The notes below the pieces were generated by a model that ran no database searches, was not told the origin of the DNA, and was given only the letters and a program-made list of their open reading frames with translations. A DNA stretch of 33,932 nucleotides from an uncultured Opitutaceae bacterium (GTDB lineage: Bacteria; Verrucomicrobiota; Verrucomicrobiia; Opitutales; Opitutaceae). Position 1 is the stretch's first letter. Each line of letters opens with the position of its first letter. A program made the position numbers and the translations under genes. Shown one piece after another: positions 1-7,155 of this stretch. Location of the stretch: assembly GCA_903919205.1 (NCBI GenBank), contig CAIXHE010000074.1:1-33932 (forward strand). Reading direction: 5' to 3'.

Positions 1-162
1 CGCCGCCTACGCGGCGTTTGCTTTCCGGTTTACGGCCTAGCAGCTTCCGCGTCGGTTTTGGCTCCCGTAGAGTTTTCAAGGCAAAGAGCAGTTATTGAAA
101 GCACCTCGAACACTGCAGGGTGTCTGGGCTAGACACTGCGAGATGTCGGCGCACCGTCAAGT
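1..162. other. Left-edge non-coding stretch, no gene assigned
   Basis: These bases are visibly less GC-rich than the genes that follow. Frame 1 stays open from base 1 to a TAG at 130-132 (43 codons), but the peptide resembles nothing I recognise and lacks the GC-rich third positions of the neighbouring genes, so I do not call it the end of an upstream gene. A small inverted repeat, GTGTCT (120-125) and AGACAC (131-136) with a five-base spacer, lies 26 bases before the glycosyltransferase start and could be an operator or a short hairpin. No convincing -35/-10 pair was found. Confidence 0.4.
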
Positions 163-1425
163 ATGCCCTTGAGGATTCTCCTGGCCGCCATCGGCAGCTC
201 GGGCGACGTGAACCCCGTGATCGAGGTCGGGCGCGCGCTGCGCGCCCGGGGCCATGCCGTGACCCTGGCCACGAGCGAGGTGTTCGCGGGCCAGGTGGCA
301 GCCAACGGCCTGGGCTTCGAGAGGCTCGGAACGACGGCGCAGGCGCAGGCCCTCATGCGCGACCCGAGGCTTTGGCACCCGCTGCGCGGCTTCGGCTGCA
401 TAATCGAGGGGGCCGTGCTCCCGATGATCGAGCCCCTCTACCGCATCATCGAGCGCCACCGGGGACCCGGCCTCGTGGTCGCGGCCACCTCGCTCTGCCT
501 CGGCGCCCGCGTGGCCCAGGAGCGCCTCGGCGTGCCCACGGCCACCGTGCACCTCCAGCCCACCGTGTTCCGGAGCGAGGTGGACAACGGCACGCTGGGT
601 CCGCTTCACTTCGGCCCGGGAATGCCCCGGCCGCTCAGGCGCGGCCTCCTCTGGGCGATCGACGCGCTTGTTGTCGACAGAGGGGTCGCCCCCGCGCTCA
701 ACCGTTTTCGCTCAGGCCTCGGGCTCGCGCCCACGCGCGGCATCTTCCGCAGCTACCTGAACTCGCCCGACCTGGTCCTCGGACTCTTCCCGGAGTGGTT
801 CGCCGAGCGCCAGCCTGACTGGCCGGCCCAGACCTGCCTCACCGGCTTCGTGCTGCACGACGGAGCCGAGCTCGCCCCCATCCCGGGAGACGCCGAGGCG
901 TTCCTCGCCGCGGGTCCCGCGCCCCTCCTCGTGACCCCGGGATCCGCGGCCACCGACCGCACCGAGTTCTTCCGGGCGGCCGCGCGCGCCTGCGCGAGCG
1001 CGGGATCGCGGGCGATGTTCGTGACCAATTTCGCGGAGCAGGTGCCCGCGGGCCTCCCCGCCGGCGTGCGCGTGTTCCCCTACCTGCCGTTCAGCCGCGT
1101 GCTCCCCCGATGCTCGGGCATCGTCTACCACGGGGGGATCGGCACGCTGGCGCAGGCGGTCGCGGCGGGCGTGCCGCACCTCGTGATTCCCAACGCCCAC
1201 GACCAGCCCGACAACGGCCGGAGGGTGGAACTGCTCGGGCTTGGGCGGTGCCTTCCGCTGCGCCGCTTCCGGCGCGAGGAGGGCGCCCGCGCCCTTTCGG
1301 CGATCCTCTCGTCCGAGGCGGTCGCCCGCCGCTGCCGAGAGCTCTCGCCGAGGGTGGGCGGGACGCAGGCGGCCGAGGCCGCCTGCCTTCGGATCGAGGC
1401 CCTCGGCGGCCTCAGGAGCCGATGA
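163..1425 (+). CDS. Glycosyltransferase, GT1/YjiC-like (UDP-glucosyltransferase fold)
   Basis: This 420-residue protein looks like a nucleotide-sugar-dependent glycosyltransferase of the YjiC/sterol-glucosyltransferase group (GT1, GT-B fold). The N-terminal lobe opens with a beta strand and a glycine-rich loop, ILLAAIGSSGDVNP (residues 4-17), as in family-28-type N domains. The C-terminal donor lobe carries the conserved block around residues 314-355, with HGGIGT, GVPHLVIP and a following HDQPDN, which matches the sugar-nucleotide binding region of these enzymes. No signal peptide or membrane segment is seen, so it should act in the cytoplasm. Such enzymes glycosylate lipids or small hydrophobic molecules; the acceptor cannot be read from the sequence. 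No biosynthetic cluster surrounds it. Its 3' end overlaps the convergent gene by 14 bases. Confidence 0.85.
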   Translation: MPLRILLAAIGSSGDVNPVIEVGRALRARGHAVTLATSEVFAGQVAANGLGFERLGTTAQAQALMRDPRLWHPLRGFGCIIEGAVLPMIEPLYRIIERHRGPGLVVAATSLCLGARVAQERLGVPTATVHLQPTVFRSEVDNGTLGPLHFGPGMPRPLRRGLLWAIDALVVDRGVAPALNRFRSGLGLAPTRGIFRSYLNSPDLVLGLFPEWFAERQPDWPAQTCLTGFVLHDGAELAPIPGDAEAFLAAGPAPLLVTPGSAATDRTEFFRAAARACASAGSRAMFVTNFAEQVPAGLPAGVRVFPYLPFSRVLPRCSGIVYHGGIGTLAQAVAAGVPHLVIPNAHDQPDNGRRVELLGLGRCLPLRRFRREEGARALSAILSSEAVARRCRELSPRVGGTQAAEAACLRIEALGGLRSR

Positions 1426-1873
1426 TGCTCGAGTCCAGGTGCTGGATGATCAGCTCCTGGACCGTCGCAAGGAAGAGATAGCACATGAAGGCCTTGCGCA
1501 CGGGGTCCTCCAAACCCTCCATCTCGATCTCGCCCGTCTCGAGCGACTCGTCCCCGATCCCCTTCAGGCGCCGGGCACGCAGCTGGAGGCGGATCGCGGT
1601 GCAGGCCCGAACGATCGGCTCGGCGTTGTCCTCGTCGAAGGCCACGACCCCGTCCGTGAAGAAGTCTCCGCCGAAGAGGGCCAGCATCGCGCGCACGTCC
1701 TCCTTCTGTCCCTCGAGGAGTTCGCCGATCCAGGCGCCGCGGAACTCCTGGTCCAGGTCGTGGAGCGCCTGCGGCGCGGCCAGGTTCTTCTCGAGCTCGA
1801 CCGAGAGCTCGCGGATCACGTCCAGGAGGGGAGCCACCACCGGGAGGCTCAGCTTCACCTCAACGCGTTTCAT
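1412..1873 (-). CDS. ClpS-linked protein of unknown function (DUF2017-like by position)
   Basis: A 153-residue, soluble, mostly helical and acidic protein without signal peptide, cysteine motif or recognised catalytic residues. It follows clpS on the same strand and the two reading frames overlap by 14 bases (1860-1873), so translation is probably coupled. In Actinobacteria clpS is commonly followed by a DUF2017 gene of similar size; the arrangement here is the same, but I assign no family from sequence alone. A role in N-degron delivery or in tuning ClpS/ClpAP is an inference from linkage. The 3' end overlaps the opposing glycosyltransferase gene. Confidence 0.75.
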   Translation of the reverse strand: MKRVEVKLSLPVVAPLLDVIRELSVELEKNLAAPQALHDLDQEFRGAWIGELLEGQKEDVRAMLALFGGDFFTDGVVAFDEDNAEPIVRACTAIRLQLRARRLKGIGDESLETGEIEMEGLEDPVRKAFMCYLFLATVQELIIQHLDSSIIGS

Positions 1874-2153
1874 CCGGCTCGAGGACGGCGGTCAGGTGCC
1901 ACTGCTGCAGCGTGAAGACATGGGCCTCTGCGGTCTCCCGCACGCCGGACCAGACGACCGAGCGGCCCTGCTCATGGACCTCGAGCATGTGCCGGCGCGC
2001 CTTGGTCTCGTCGAAGCCGAGCACCTTCTTGAACACCATGACCACGTAGGACATCAGGTTCACCGGGTCGTTGAGAACGACCACGCGCCACAGGTCCTGC
2101 AGCTGCTGCTCGGTCGCATGCCGTGGATCGGTGTGGGTGCGGTAATCGGACAC
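1860..2153 (-). CDS. clpS: ATP-dependent Clp protease adaptor ClpS
   Basis: ClpS binds N-terminal bulky hydrophobic residues (N-degrons) and hands the substrates to the ClpA or ClpC unfoldase of the Clp protease. The 97-residue length fits the family. Asn28-Asp29 in VVLNDP, and His60 in the EVHEQG segment, have the same 32-residue spacing as the N-degron pocket residues Asn34 and His66 of the E. coli protein. The flexible N-terminal arm of about 20 residues is present. It starts with GTG and has no evident Shine-Dalgarno sequence. It lies 25 bases after proS on the same strand and overlaps the downstream unknown gene, so proS-clpS-unknown is probably one transcript. Confidence 0.93.
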   Translation of the reverse strand: MSDYRTHTDPRHATEQQLQDLWRVVVLNDPVNLMSYVVMVFKKVLGFDETKARRHMLEVHEQGRSVVWSGVRETAEAHVFTLQQWHLTAVLEPDETR

Positions 2154-2178
2154 GGATTGAGGGAGACTTGAGGGCTAC

Positions 2179-3936
2179 TCAGGCCTTGGACCTGACAGCC
2201 GCTTCGATGAGGGCTTCCGATTCATCGAGCGCTATCTTGAGGGTTTCGGGGGCTCCACGCCACTTCATTTCGACAACCCCCTCCTTGATGCCGCGCCCGC
2301 CGACGGTGACGCGCAGGGGGACGCCTATCAGGTCGGAATCCTTGAACTTGACTCCCGGGCGCTCCGCCCGGTCGTCGATCAGCACGTCGGCCCCGGCGCG
2401 CTCGGCGGCGGCGGCGATCCTGCGGGCGATCTCGGCCGCCTGGGGATCCTGGGGGTCCAGGAGGCACACCAGCACCTGGAACGGCGCGACCGCCCAGGGC
2501 CATATGATGCCGTCGTTGTCGTGGCTCTGCTCGATCAGGGCCTGGAGCGTGCGGCTGATGCCGATGCCGTAGCATCCCATCACGAATAGATGGCGCTCCT
2601 TCTTGTCGTCGGTGTAGCCGGCGTCGATGCGCTCGGAGTACTTCGTGCCGAGCTTGAAGATGTGGCCGACCTCGATGCCCCGGCGCATCTTCAGGGGCCG
2701 CCCGCCGATCGGGTCGGGTTCGCCCGCGCGCACCCTCCTGAAGTCCCCGAACTCCTTGATCTCCAAGTCGCGCATCACGTTCACGTTGCGCAGGTGCACG
2801 CCGTCTCGGTTGGCCCCGGTGGTGCCGTTGCCGACCAGGCGGATGGCGTGGTCGGCATAGATCCCGACCAGGGCCGAGGGGTTGCGCAGGGTCCCGCGGA
2901 CGGCGCCGAGGCTGCCGGGCTTGGCCCCAAGGACCGGCTCGATCTCCTCCGGGGTGGCCGGGCGCACGAGCCCGAAGCCCAGGGACCCGAGCTTGGCCTC
3001 CTCCAGCTCGTCGCAGCCGCGCAGCACGATCGCGAAGGGGCGGCCGTCGCCGATGTAGACGAGCGTCTTGAACTGGCGGTCCGCCGGCACGCCGTATGGG
3101 GGCGCCTCGAGCGCCGCGATGGTCACGATGCCGGGCGTCGGGAACTCCTCCAGCGCGCCCGCGGCGGGCAGGTCCACATGGTCGGCCGGCACGAGCGCGC
3201 TGCGGGCCTTCTCGCGGTTGGCGCTGTAGCCGCTCTCCTCGTTGTAGAGGAGGTCGTCGTCGCCCACCTCGGCGGGGATCATGAACTCGTGCGAGAAGCT
3301 GCCACCCATGACTCCGGTGTCGGCCTCGACCGAGACCGCCTCGGCGCCGATCCTGCGGAAGAACGCCTCGTAGGCGGCCTTCATGGCAAGGTAGCTGCGC
3401 ACCGCGCCGTCGTCGTCGGCGTCAAACGAGTAGGCGTCCATCATCACGAACTCCCTCGCGCGCATGAGGCCGTAGCGCGGCCGGATCTCGTTTCTGAACT
3501 TGGTGCCGATCTGGAAGAAGCTCTTCGGCAGGTCCCGGTAGCTCGTGATCTCGTGCTTCACCAAGGGGGTGATCACCTCCTCGTGGGTGGGCCCCAGCAC
3601 GAACTCGGGCTCCCTGGGGCCGCGCTTGCCGTCGCCGGCGCTGTCGGCGCGGAACATGATCTCGCGCACCGGGCCCCAGCGCGGCCCGTCGGCCCAGAAC
3701 TCGGCCGGGTGGATGTGGGGCATCTGCAGCTCGATGGCGCCCGAGCGCTCCATCTCCTCGCGGCAGATGCGCGAGAGCTTCTGCATGACCCTCAGGCCGA
3801 GCGGCAGGTAGGTGTACAGGCCGCCCCCCAGCTTGCGCACGAGCCCCGCGCGCACGAGCAGCCTGTGGGAGGCGATCTCGGCGTCGGCCGGGCTTTCCTT
3901 GAGCGTGGGGATGAAGTAGCGGGACCAAAGTTGCAT
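2179..3936 (-). CDS. proS: Proline--tRNA ligase, bacterial type with editing insert
   Basis: This cytoplasmic enzyme charges tRNA-Pro with proline. From the ATG at 3936 it is 585 residues, close to the 572 of the E. coli enzyme. It begins with the MQLWSRYF block typical of bacterial ProRS. Class II motif 2 (FRNEIRPRYGLMRAREF) lies at about residues 138-165 and motif 3 (GIGISRT) near 455-465. The roughly 170 residues between them are the size of the YbaK-like cis-editing insert that clears mischarged Ala-tRNA. The C-terminal anticodon-binding domain follows. The frame is open for 37 more codons upstream, but that part is Cys/Arg-rich and unlike the family. No clear Shine-Dalgarno precedes the start, which is divergent from the small ORF at 3970. 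Confidence 0.96.
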   Translation of the reverse strand: MQLWSRYFIPTLKESPADAEIASHRLLVRAGLVRKLGGGLYTYLPLGLRVMQKLSRICREEMERSGAIELQMPHIHPAEFWADGPRWGPVREIMFRADSAGDGKRGPREPEFVLGPTHEEVITPLVKHEITSYRDLPKSFFQIGTKFRNEIRPRYGLMRAREFVMMDAYSFDADDDGAVRSYLAMKAAYEAFFRRIGAEAVSVEADTGVMGGSFSHEFMIPAEVGDDDLLYNEESGYSANREKARSALVPADHVDLPAAGALEEFPTPGIVTIAALEAPPYGVPADRQFKTLVYIGDGRPFAIVLRGCDELEEAKLGSLGFGLVRPATPEEIEPVLGAKPGSLGAVRGTLRNPSALVGIYADHAIRLVGNGTTGANRDGVHLRNVNVMRDLEIKEFGDFRRVRAGEPDPIGGRPLKMRRGIEVGHIFKLGTKYSERIDAGYTDDKKERHLFVMGCYGIGISRTLQALIEQSHDNDGIIWPWAVAPFQVLVCLLDPQDPQAAEIARRIAAAAERAGADVLIDDRAERPGVKFKDSDLIGVPLRVTVGGRGIKEGVVEMKWRGAPETLKIALDESEALIEAAVRSKA

Positions 3937-3954
3937 GAGGGTCAGACAGCCAAG

Positions 3955-3962
3955 AAAGGAGG
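3955..3962 (+). promoter_or_regulatory. Perfect Shine-Dalgarno site of the 21-codon ORF
   Basis: AAAGGAGG ends seven bases before the ATG at 3970, which is ideal spacing. Most genes in this window (rpmF, plsX, fabH, proS, clpS, argA) show no such site, so this one stands out and supports real translation of the small ORF that follows. Confidence 0.65.
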
Positions 3963-3969
3963 CGCCCCG

Positions 3970-4035
3970 ATGGCAACACGCGAAAACGTTTGTTGCCAAA
4001 CGCCGCCGCTCGATTTGCCCTTCCTCTCCGCATGA
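3970..4035 (+). CDS. 21-aa upstream ORF, translationally coupled to the next gene
   Basis: A short ORF of 21 codons encoding MATRENVCCQ followed by TPPLDLPFLSA. It is preceded by the best ribosome-binding site in the window. Its TGA (4033-4035) overlaps the ATG of the next gene (4032-4034) in an ATGA arrangement, typical of translational coupling. A perfect inverted repeat, TGGCAACA (3971-3978) and TGTTGCCA (3991-3998), covers codons 1-10; in RNA it would tie up two bases of the start codon, and its 3' arm contains the tandem Cys codons TGT-TGC. I do not recognise the peptide. It may be a regulatory leader peptide rather than a functional protein; chance cannot be excluded without data. Confidence 0.5.
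   Translation: MATRENVCCQTPPLDLPFLSA
3971..3998. repeat. Inverted repeat over the upstream ORF start (hairpin or operator)
   Basis: Two perfect 8-base arms, TGGCAACA at 3971-3978 and TGTTGCCA at 3991-3998, are separated by 12 bases. The spacer and right arm contain the palindrome AAACGTTT (3984-3991), whose CG centre resembles LacI-family operators. The element sits between divergent proS and the small ORF, so it could act as a DNA operator for one or both, or as an RNA hairpin in the leader. Confidence 0.45.
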
Positions 4036-4643
4036 CCGCCCCCCCAAGCGCCAAGAAACCCTGGCCGATGAAGTGGATCGTCCTGGCGATCGCGCTGTTC
4101 ATACCGATCTACACGTACCTGACGCTGCACTTCCGCCGGCCGGGCCCGATGTTCAGCCCCTACGGAGACATGCGGGACCGGGCGGACGTGATCCGGCTCC
4201 TGAAGGCGGGCTACCAGCGCGTCGCGATCGAGGCCGCCCGGCCGGCCGACCCGGTCTCTCTCGGCAGGGGCCAGACGAGCCCCGCCCGCGGGGGACTTCC
4301 CGACGAGCTCGGAAAGACGCTGATCGAGAAGCCCCTCCTGCCGCTCGAGATCACCTCCGTGTCTGCGGCCCCAAGCGCGACGGCCGGCATCGACTACTCG
4401 ATCGCGTTCGCGTACACGCTCCCGGACAACAAGCGCCAGCTCTCGGGGGCGCACGTCTACGTGCGTCCGGGGGAGCTGGTGGTCGTGGCGGACTTCGAGC
4501 ACCTGGGCGGGGGCCTTCTCGCCCGCAACCGCGACGGGTCAGCGCTGCTGACGATCCCACCGGGCACGCTCAAGCCGGGCACCTACCGGGCGACGCTGGT
4601 CGGCGAGCGGGCGTCGCAATCCTGGACGCTGCAGGTGCGCTGA
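4032..4643 (+). CDS. Membrane-anchored periplasmic protein of unknown function
   Basis: A 203-residue protein that I do not recognise. A short positively charged N-terminus (residues 1-15) is followed by one hydrophobic segment (about 16-31, WIVLAIALFIPIYTYL) that should anchor it in the inner membrane with the rest outside. The C-terminal half is rich in short beta-prone stretches: a YSIAFAYTLP strand, a VYVRPGELVVVADF pair, and an ending ALLTIPPGTLKPGTYRATLVG, which resembles an immunoglobulin-like or bacterial surface beta domain. The ATG at 4032 was chosen because of the ATGA overlap with the upstream 21-codon ORF. It is followed after 64 bases by argA, with which it has no obvious link. 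Confidence 0.75.
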   Translation: MTAPPSAKKPWPMKWIVLAIALFIPIYTYLTLHFRRPGPMFSPYGDMRDRADVIRLLKAGYQRVAIEAARPADPVSLGRGQTSPARGGLPDELGKTLIEKPLLPLEITSVSAAPSATAGIDYSIAFAYTLPDNKRQLSGAHVYVRPGELVVVADFEHLGGGLLARNRDGSALLTIPPGTLKPGTYRATLVGERASQSWTLQVR

Positions 4644-4707
4644 TGCACCCAGGCCTTAGAGGTCCCTTGACGTGGGGGCCTCGTTGCACGAAAACGCGGA
4701 CCTGCCC

Positions 4708-6051
4708 ATGAGCAATCCCAGCGGCCAGACAGCCAGTCCGGGCAACGCGCCGGCCCACACGACGACCATCAAGCCGACGGACCTGCGCGGCATCCTGCAG
4801 TACGTGCCGCGCTTCCAGGGGCAGATCTTCGTGATCGCGATCGACGGCTCGATCGTCGCGGACGACAACTTCGGCAACCTGCTGGTCGACATCGCGGTCC
4901 TGCGCAGCCTGGGCATCAAGGTCGTGCTCGTGCACGGGATCGGCCACCAGCTCCAGGAACTCTCGGCGCTGCGCGGCATCCCGATCTCGAACGCCGACGG
5001 CACGGGCGTCACGGACGCGGCCACCCTCGACCTCGCGATCCGCGCGTCCTCGCGGGTGGCCCACCTCATCATGGAGGGGCTCACGGGCAGCCTCCTGAAG
5101 GCCGTGATCACGAACGCCGTGCGCGCCGTGCCGGTCGGCATCATCAAGGGCGTCGACCAGCAGCTGACGGGCAAGGTCGACCGCATCGACAAGGAGCTCC
5201 TGAACGCGCTGATCGAGCGCCAGGTGGTGCCCCTGGTCTCCCCGGTGGCCTTCGGGCCCGACGGGAAGTCGCTGCGGATCAACTCGGACCTCCTTGCGGC
5301 AGAGATGGCCGAGGCGCTCCAGGCGACGAAGATCATCTACCTGGCGCCGAACGCGGGCCTCGAGATCGAGGGCGACGTGACCCACGAGATCTCTGTGGAC
5401 GCCCTGCGCTCGCTCGTGGCCGAACATCCCGAGAAGATCGCCGACTCGAGCCGCAGCAAGGCGGCGCACGCGATCAAGGCGATCGAGACCGGCACCCCCC
5501 GGGTGCACATCGTGGACGGGCGCGTGTTCGACGGCCTGCTGAACGAGATCTTCTCGAACGAGGGCGTGGGCTCGCTCGTCTACGGCAACGACTACCAGCA
5601 GATCCGCAAGGCGTCCCGCCGGGACGTGCGCCTGATCTACAACCTGACGCGAAACGCCGTGAAGCGCGAGGAGCTGATCAACCGCACCCAGAAGGAGATC
5701 GAGAAGAATATCGACCAGTACTTCGTGTTCGAGGTGGACGAGGCCGTGATCGCCTGCGCCACCCTGCTCTACTACGCCGACCAGCCCGACGTCGCCGAGG
5801 TGGGCTCGGTGTACGTGCTGCCCTTCTACCACAACCGCGGCATCGGCAAGAAGATGGTCGACTACGCGTGCCTGCAGGCCAAGGAGCGGGGCGTGAAGCG
5901 CGTCCTCGCCCTCTCGACCCAGAGCTTCGGGTTCTTCACCAACGTCTGCGGCTTCCAGGAGACGACCAAGGAGACGCTGCCCGAGGCGCGGCTCAAGCTC
6001 TACGACGACAGCGGACGCAACGCCCGCGTGCTTTTCAAGATTCTCTCGTAA
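4708..6051 (+). CDS. argA: Amino-acid N-acetyltransferase (N-acetylglutamate synthase, fused AAK-GNAT)
   Basis: It catalyses transfer of acetyl from acetyl-CoA to glutamate, the first step of arginine synthesis. From the ATG at 4708 the protein has 447 residues, like E. coli ArgA (443). The N-terminal two thirds are an amino-acid-kinase fold: a Gly-rich loop with VLVHGIGHQ, and a VDRID/NALIERQVVPLVSPV region, as in N-acetylglutamate kinase. In ArgA this part binds the arginine feedback inhibitor. The C-terminal part is a GNAT acetyltransferase with the acetyl-CoA loop NRGIGKK at residues 376-382 and a C-terminal GFFTNVCGF block. A GTG at 4672 would add 12 residues that look unrelated. No other arg gene lies in the window, and no Shine-Dalgarno is evident. 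Confidence 0.93.
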   Translation: MSNPSGQTASPGNAPAHTTTIKPTDLRGILQYVPRFQGQIFVIAIDGSIVADDNFGNLLVDIAVLRSLGIKVVLVHGIGHQLQELSALRGIPISNADGTGVTDAATLDLAIRASSRVAHLIMEGLTGSLLKAVITNAVRAVPVGIIKGVDQQLTGKVDRIDKELLNALIERQVVPLVSPVAFGPDGKSLRINSDLLAAEMAEALQATKIIYLAPNAGLEIEGDVTHEISVDALRSLVAEHPEKIADSSRSKAAHAIKAIETGTPRVHIVDGRVFDGLLNEIFSNEGVGSLVYGNDYQQIRKASRRDVRLIYNLTRNAVKREELINRTQKEIEKNIDQYFVFEVDEAVIACATLLYYADQPDVAEVGSVYVLPFYHNRGIGKKMVDYACLQAKERGVKRVLALSTQSFGFFTNVCGFQETTKETLPEARLKLYDDSGRNARVLFKILS

Positions 6052-6099
6052 CCACGGGATGCGTACGGCGTCTCTAGCCACGAACCCGATTTAACTCAG

Positions 6100-6537
6100 A
6101 TGAACCACACCATGACTGAATCCCATCCCCAGAACGGGCGCCTCGCGCTCCCGGCCCTGCTACGCGCCGCGCTCGGCGCGGCGGCGGCGGCCTCGCTGAT
6201 CCTCCTTTGCGGAGGCTGCACCGTCGCCGTGCGCCCCGCCCCCGTGGTCTACTACCGCGCGGCGCCGCCTCCGCCGCCCCCGCCGGCCGTGGTCTACACC
6301 GAGCCCGCGGAGATCGTCGTGCAGGGCCCCCCGCCGGCCCCGCTCGTCGAGGTGCAGGCCGTCGCGCCCGGGCCGGGTTATTTCTGGATCGGCGGCTACC
6401 ACCACTGGGAGGGAGGCCGCTGGGTCTGGTATCGGGGCCACTATGAGCGCCCGCCGCACGCCGGCGCCCGCTGGATCGCCCCGCGCTACGTCTATCGCGG
6501 CGGCGTGCACGTCTACGTGCGCGGTTACTGGCACTGA
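6100..6537 (+). CDS. Lipoprotein with C-terminal Tyr/Trp-rich (YXWGXW-like) domain
   Basis: A 145-residue exported protein. Residues 14-39 form a hydrophobic signal sequence ending in LLCGGC, with Cys40 as the likely lipidated residue. A proline-rich linker follows (residues 46-60, with a run of seven prolines). The C-terminus is dominated by Tyr, Trp, His and Gly (GYFWIGGYHHWEGGRWVWY, then GYWH at the end), as in short envelope lipoproteins of the YXWGXW class, whose function is unknown. The start may be 6100 or the ATG at 6112; a -10-like TTTAAC sits only four bases before 6100, which could favour the later start. A strong terminator follows. Confidence 0.8.
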   Translation: MNHTMTESHPQNGRLALPALLRAALGAAAAASLILLCGGCTVAVRPAPVVYYRAAPPPPPPPAVVYTEPAEIVVQGPPPAPLVEVQAVAPGPGYFWIGGYHHWEGGRWVWYRGHYERPPHAGARWIAPRYVYRGGVHVYVRGYWH

Positions 6538-6552
6538 GCACCCCGACTCAAG

Positions 6553-6582
6553 GGCCGGCCCCCCCGGGGGGCCGGCCTTTTT
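6553..6582 (+). terminator. Strong rho-independent terminator
   Basis: A perfect GC-rich stem, 12 bases at 6553-6564 pairing with 6566-6577 (right arm GGGGGGCCGGCC), is followed directly by TTTTT (6578-6582). It ends the lipoprotein transcript. The T-tract runs into the stop codon of the opposing ridA. It is the only clear intrinsic terminator seen in the window. Confidence 0.92.
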
Positions 6583-7043
6583 CATGCCCGGATCTCGAGG
6601 ACGACCTGGATCTCGGCGGTCGCGCCCCGGGGAAGGCCGTTCACGGCCACGGCGGCCCGGGCGTGCTTGCCGGCCTCCCCGAACACCTTCACGAAGAGGT
6701 CGCTCGCCCCGTTGATCACGGCGGGGCTCTCCGTGAAGCCGTCCACGGCGTTCACGAAGCCGGTCACAAACACGATCCGGGAGACCTGCTCCAGGGAGCC
6801 GAGCGCCGCCTTGACGTTGGCGAGCGTGTTGAGGGCGCAGGCCTCCGCCGCCTTGGCGCCCGACTCCACCGTCTGCTCCCGGCCCACCGGGCCGGCGTGC
6901 GTGAGCTTGCCGTCGCGCATGGGCAGCGTGCCCGCGCAATACAGCAGGTTGCCGGTGCGCACCGTGGGCACGTAGCTGCCGGCGGAGGCCGGCGGCGGGG
7001 GCAGCGCGTGCCCGAGTTCCGCAAGTTTTGTTTCGGGATTCAT
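6582..7043 (-). CDS. RidA family protein (YjgF/YER057c/UK114), about 150-residue subgroup
   Basis: RidA proteins are small trimeric cytoplasmic enzymes; the founding members hydrolyse reactive enamine/imine intermediates released by PLP enzymes. This 153-residue protein is longer than classical RidA (about 128). It has the family's core blocks: GNLLYCAGTLP near the N-terminal third, a CALNTLANVKAALGSLEQVSR helix, then FVTGFVNA, and a C-terminal GATAEIQVVLEI strand. The usual Arg of classical RidA (near residue 105, in RxxVxV) appears replaced by ARAAVAVNGLP, so activity toward imines is uncertain and it may belong to one of the Rid1-7 subgroups. It starts with ATG and is transcribed divergently from the purine permease. 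Confidence 0.88.
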   Translation of the reverse strand: MNPETKLAELGHALPPPPASAGSYVPTVRTGNLLYCAGTLPMRDGKLTHAGPVGREQTVESGAKAAEACALNTLANVKAALGSLEQVSRIVFVTGFVNAVDGFTESPAVINGASDLFVKVFGEAGKHARAAVAVNGLPRGATAEIQVVLEIRA

Positions 7044-7155
7044 CAGATGGGCATGGTCTACGCTTAGGTAGGCTTTGAGAATCCAAAAAAACGGTCATTG
7101 CACGGCGGCGTCCGTTGCGACAGACACACCCAGAATCCAGCCTCCCACACACAGC

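Noticed and set aside
1-45. A short frame ending in TAG near 38-40 that looks like the Ala/Tyr-rich tag of a tmRNA
   Set aside because: No tRNA-like 3' domain (T-loop and acceptor arm) is found in the 120 bases that follow before the glycosyltransferase gene, and the tag would be atypical.
3937-4047. 37-codon N-terminal extension of ProS
   Set aside because: The extension is unlike ProRS N-termini and would swallow the divergent control region; the ATG at 3936 gives the canonical start.
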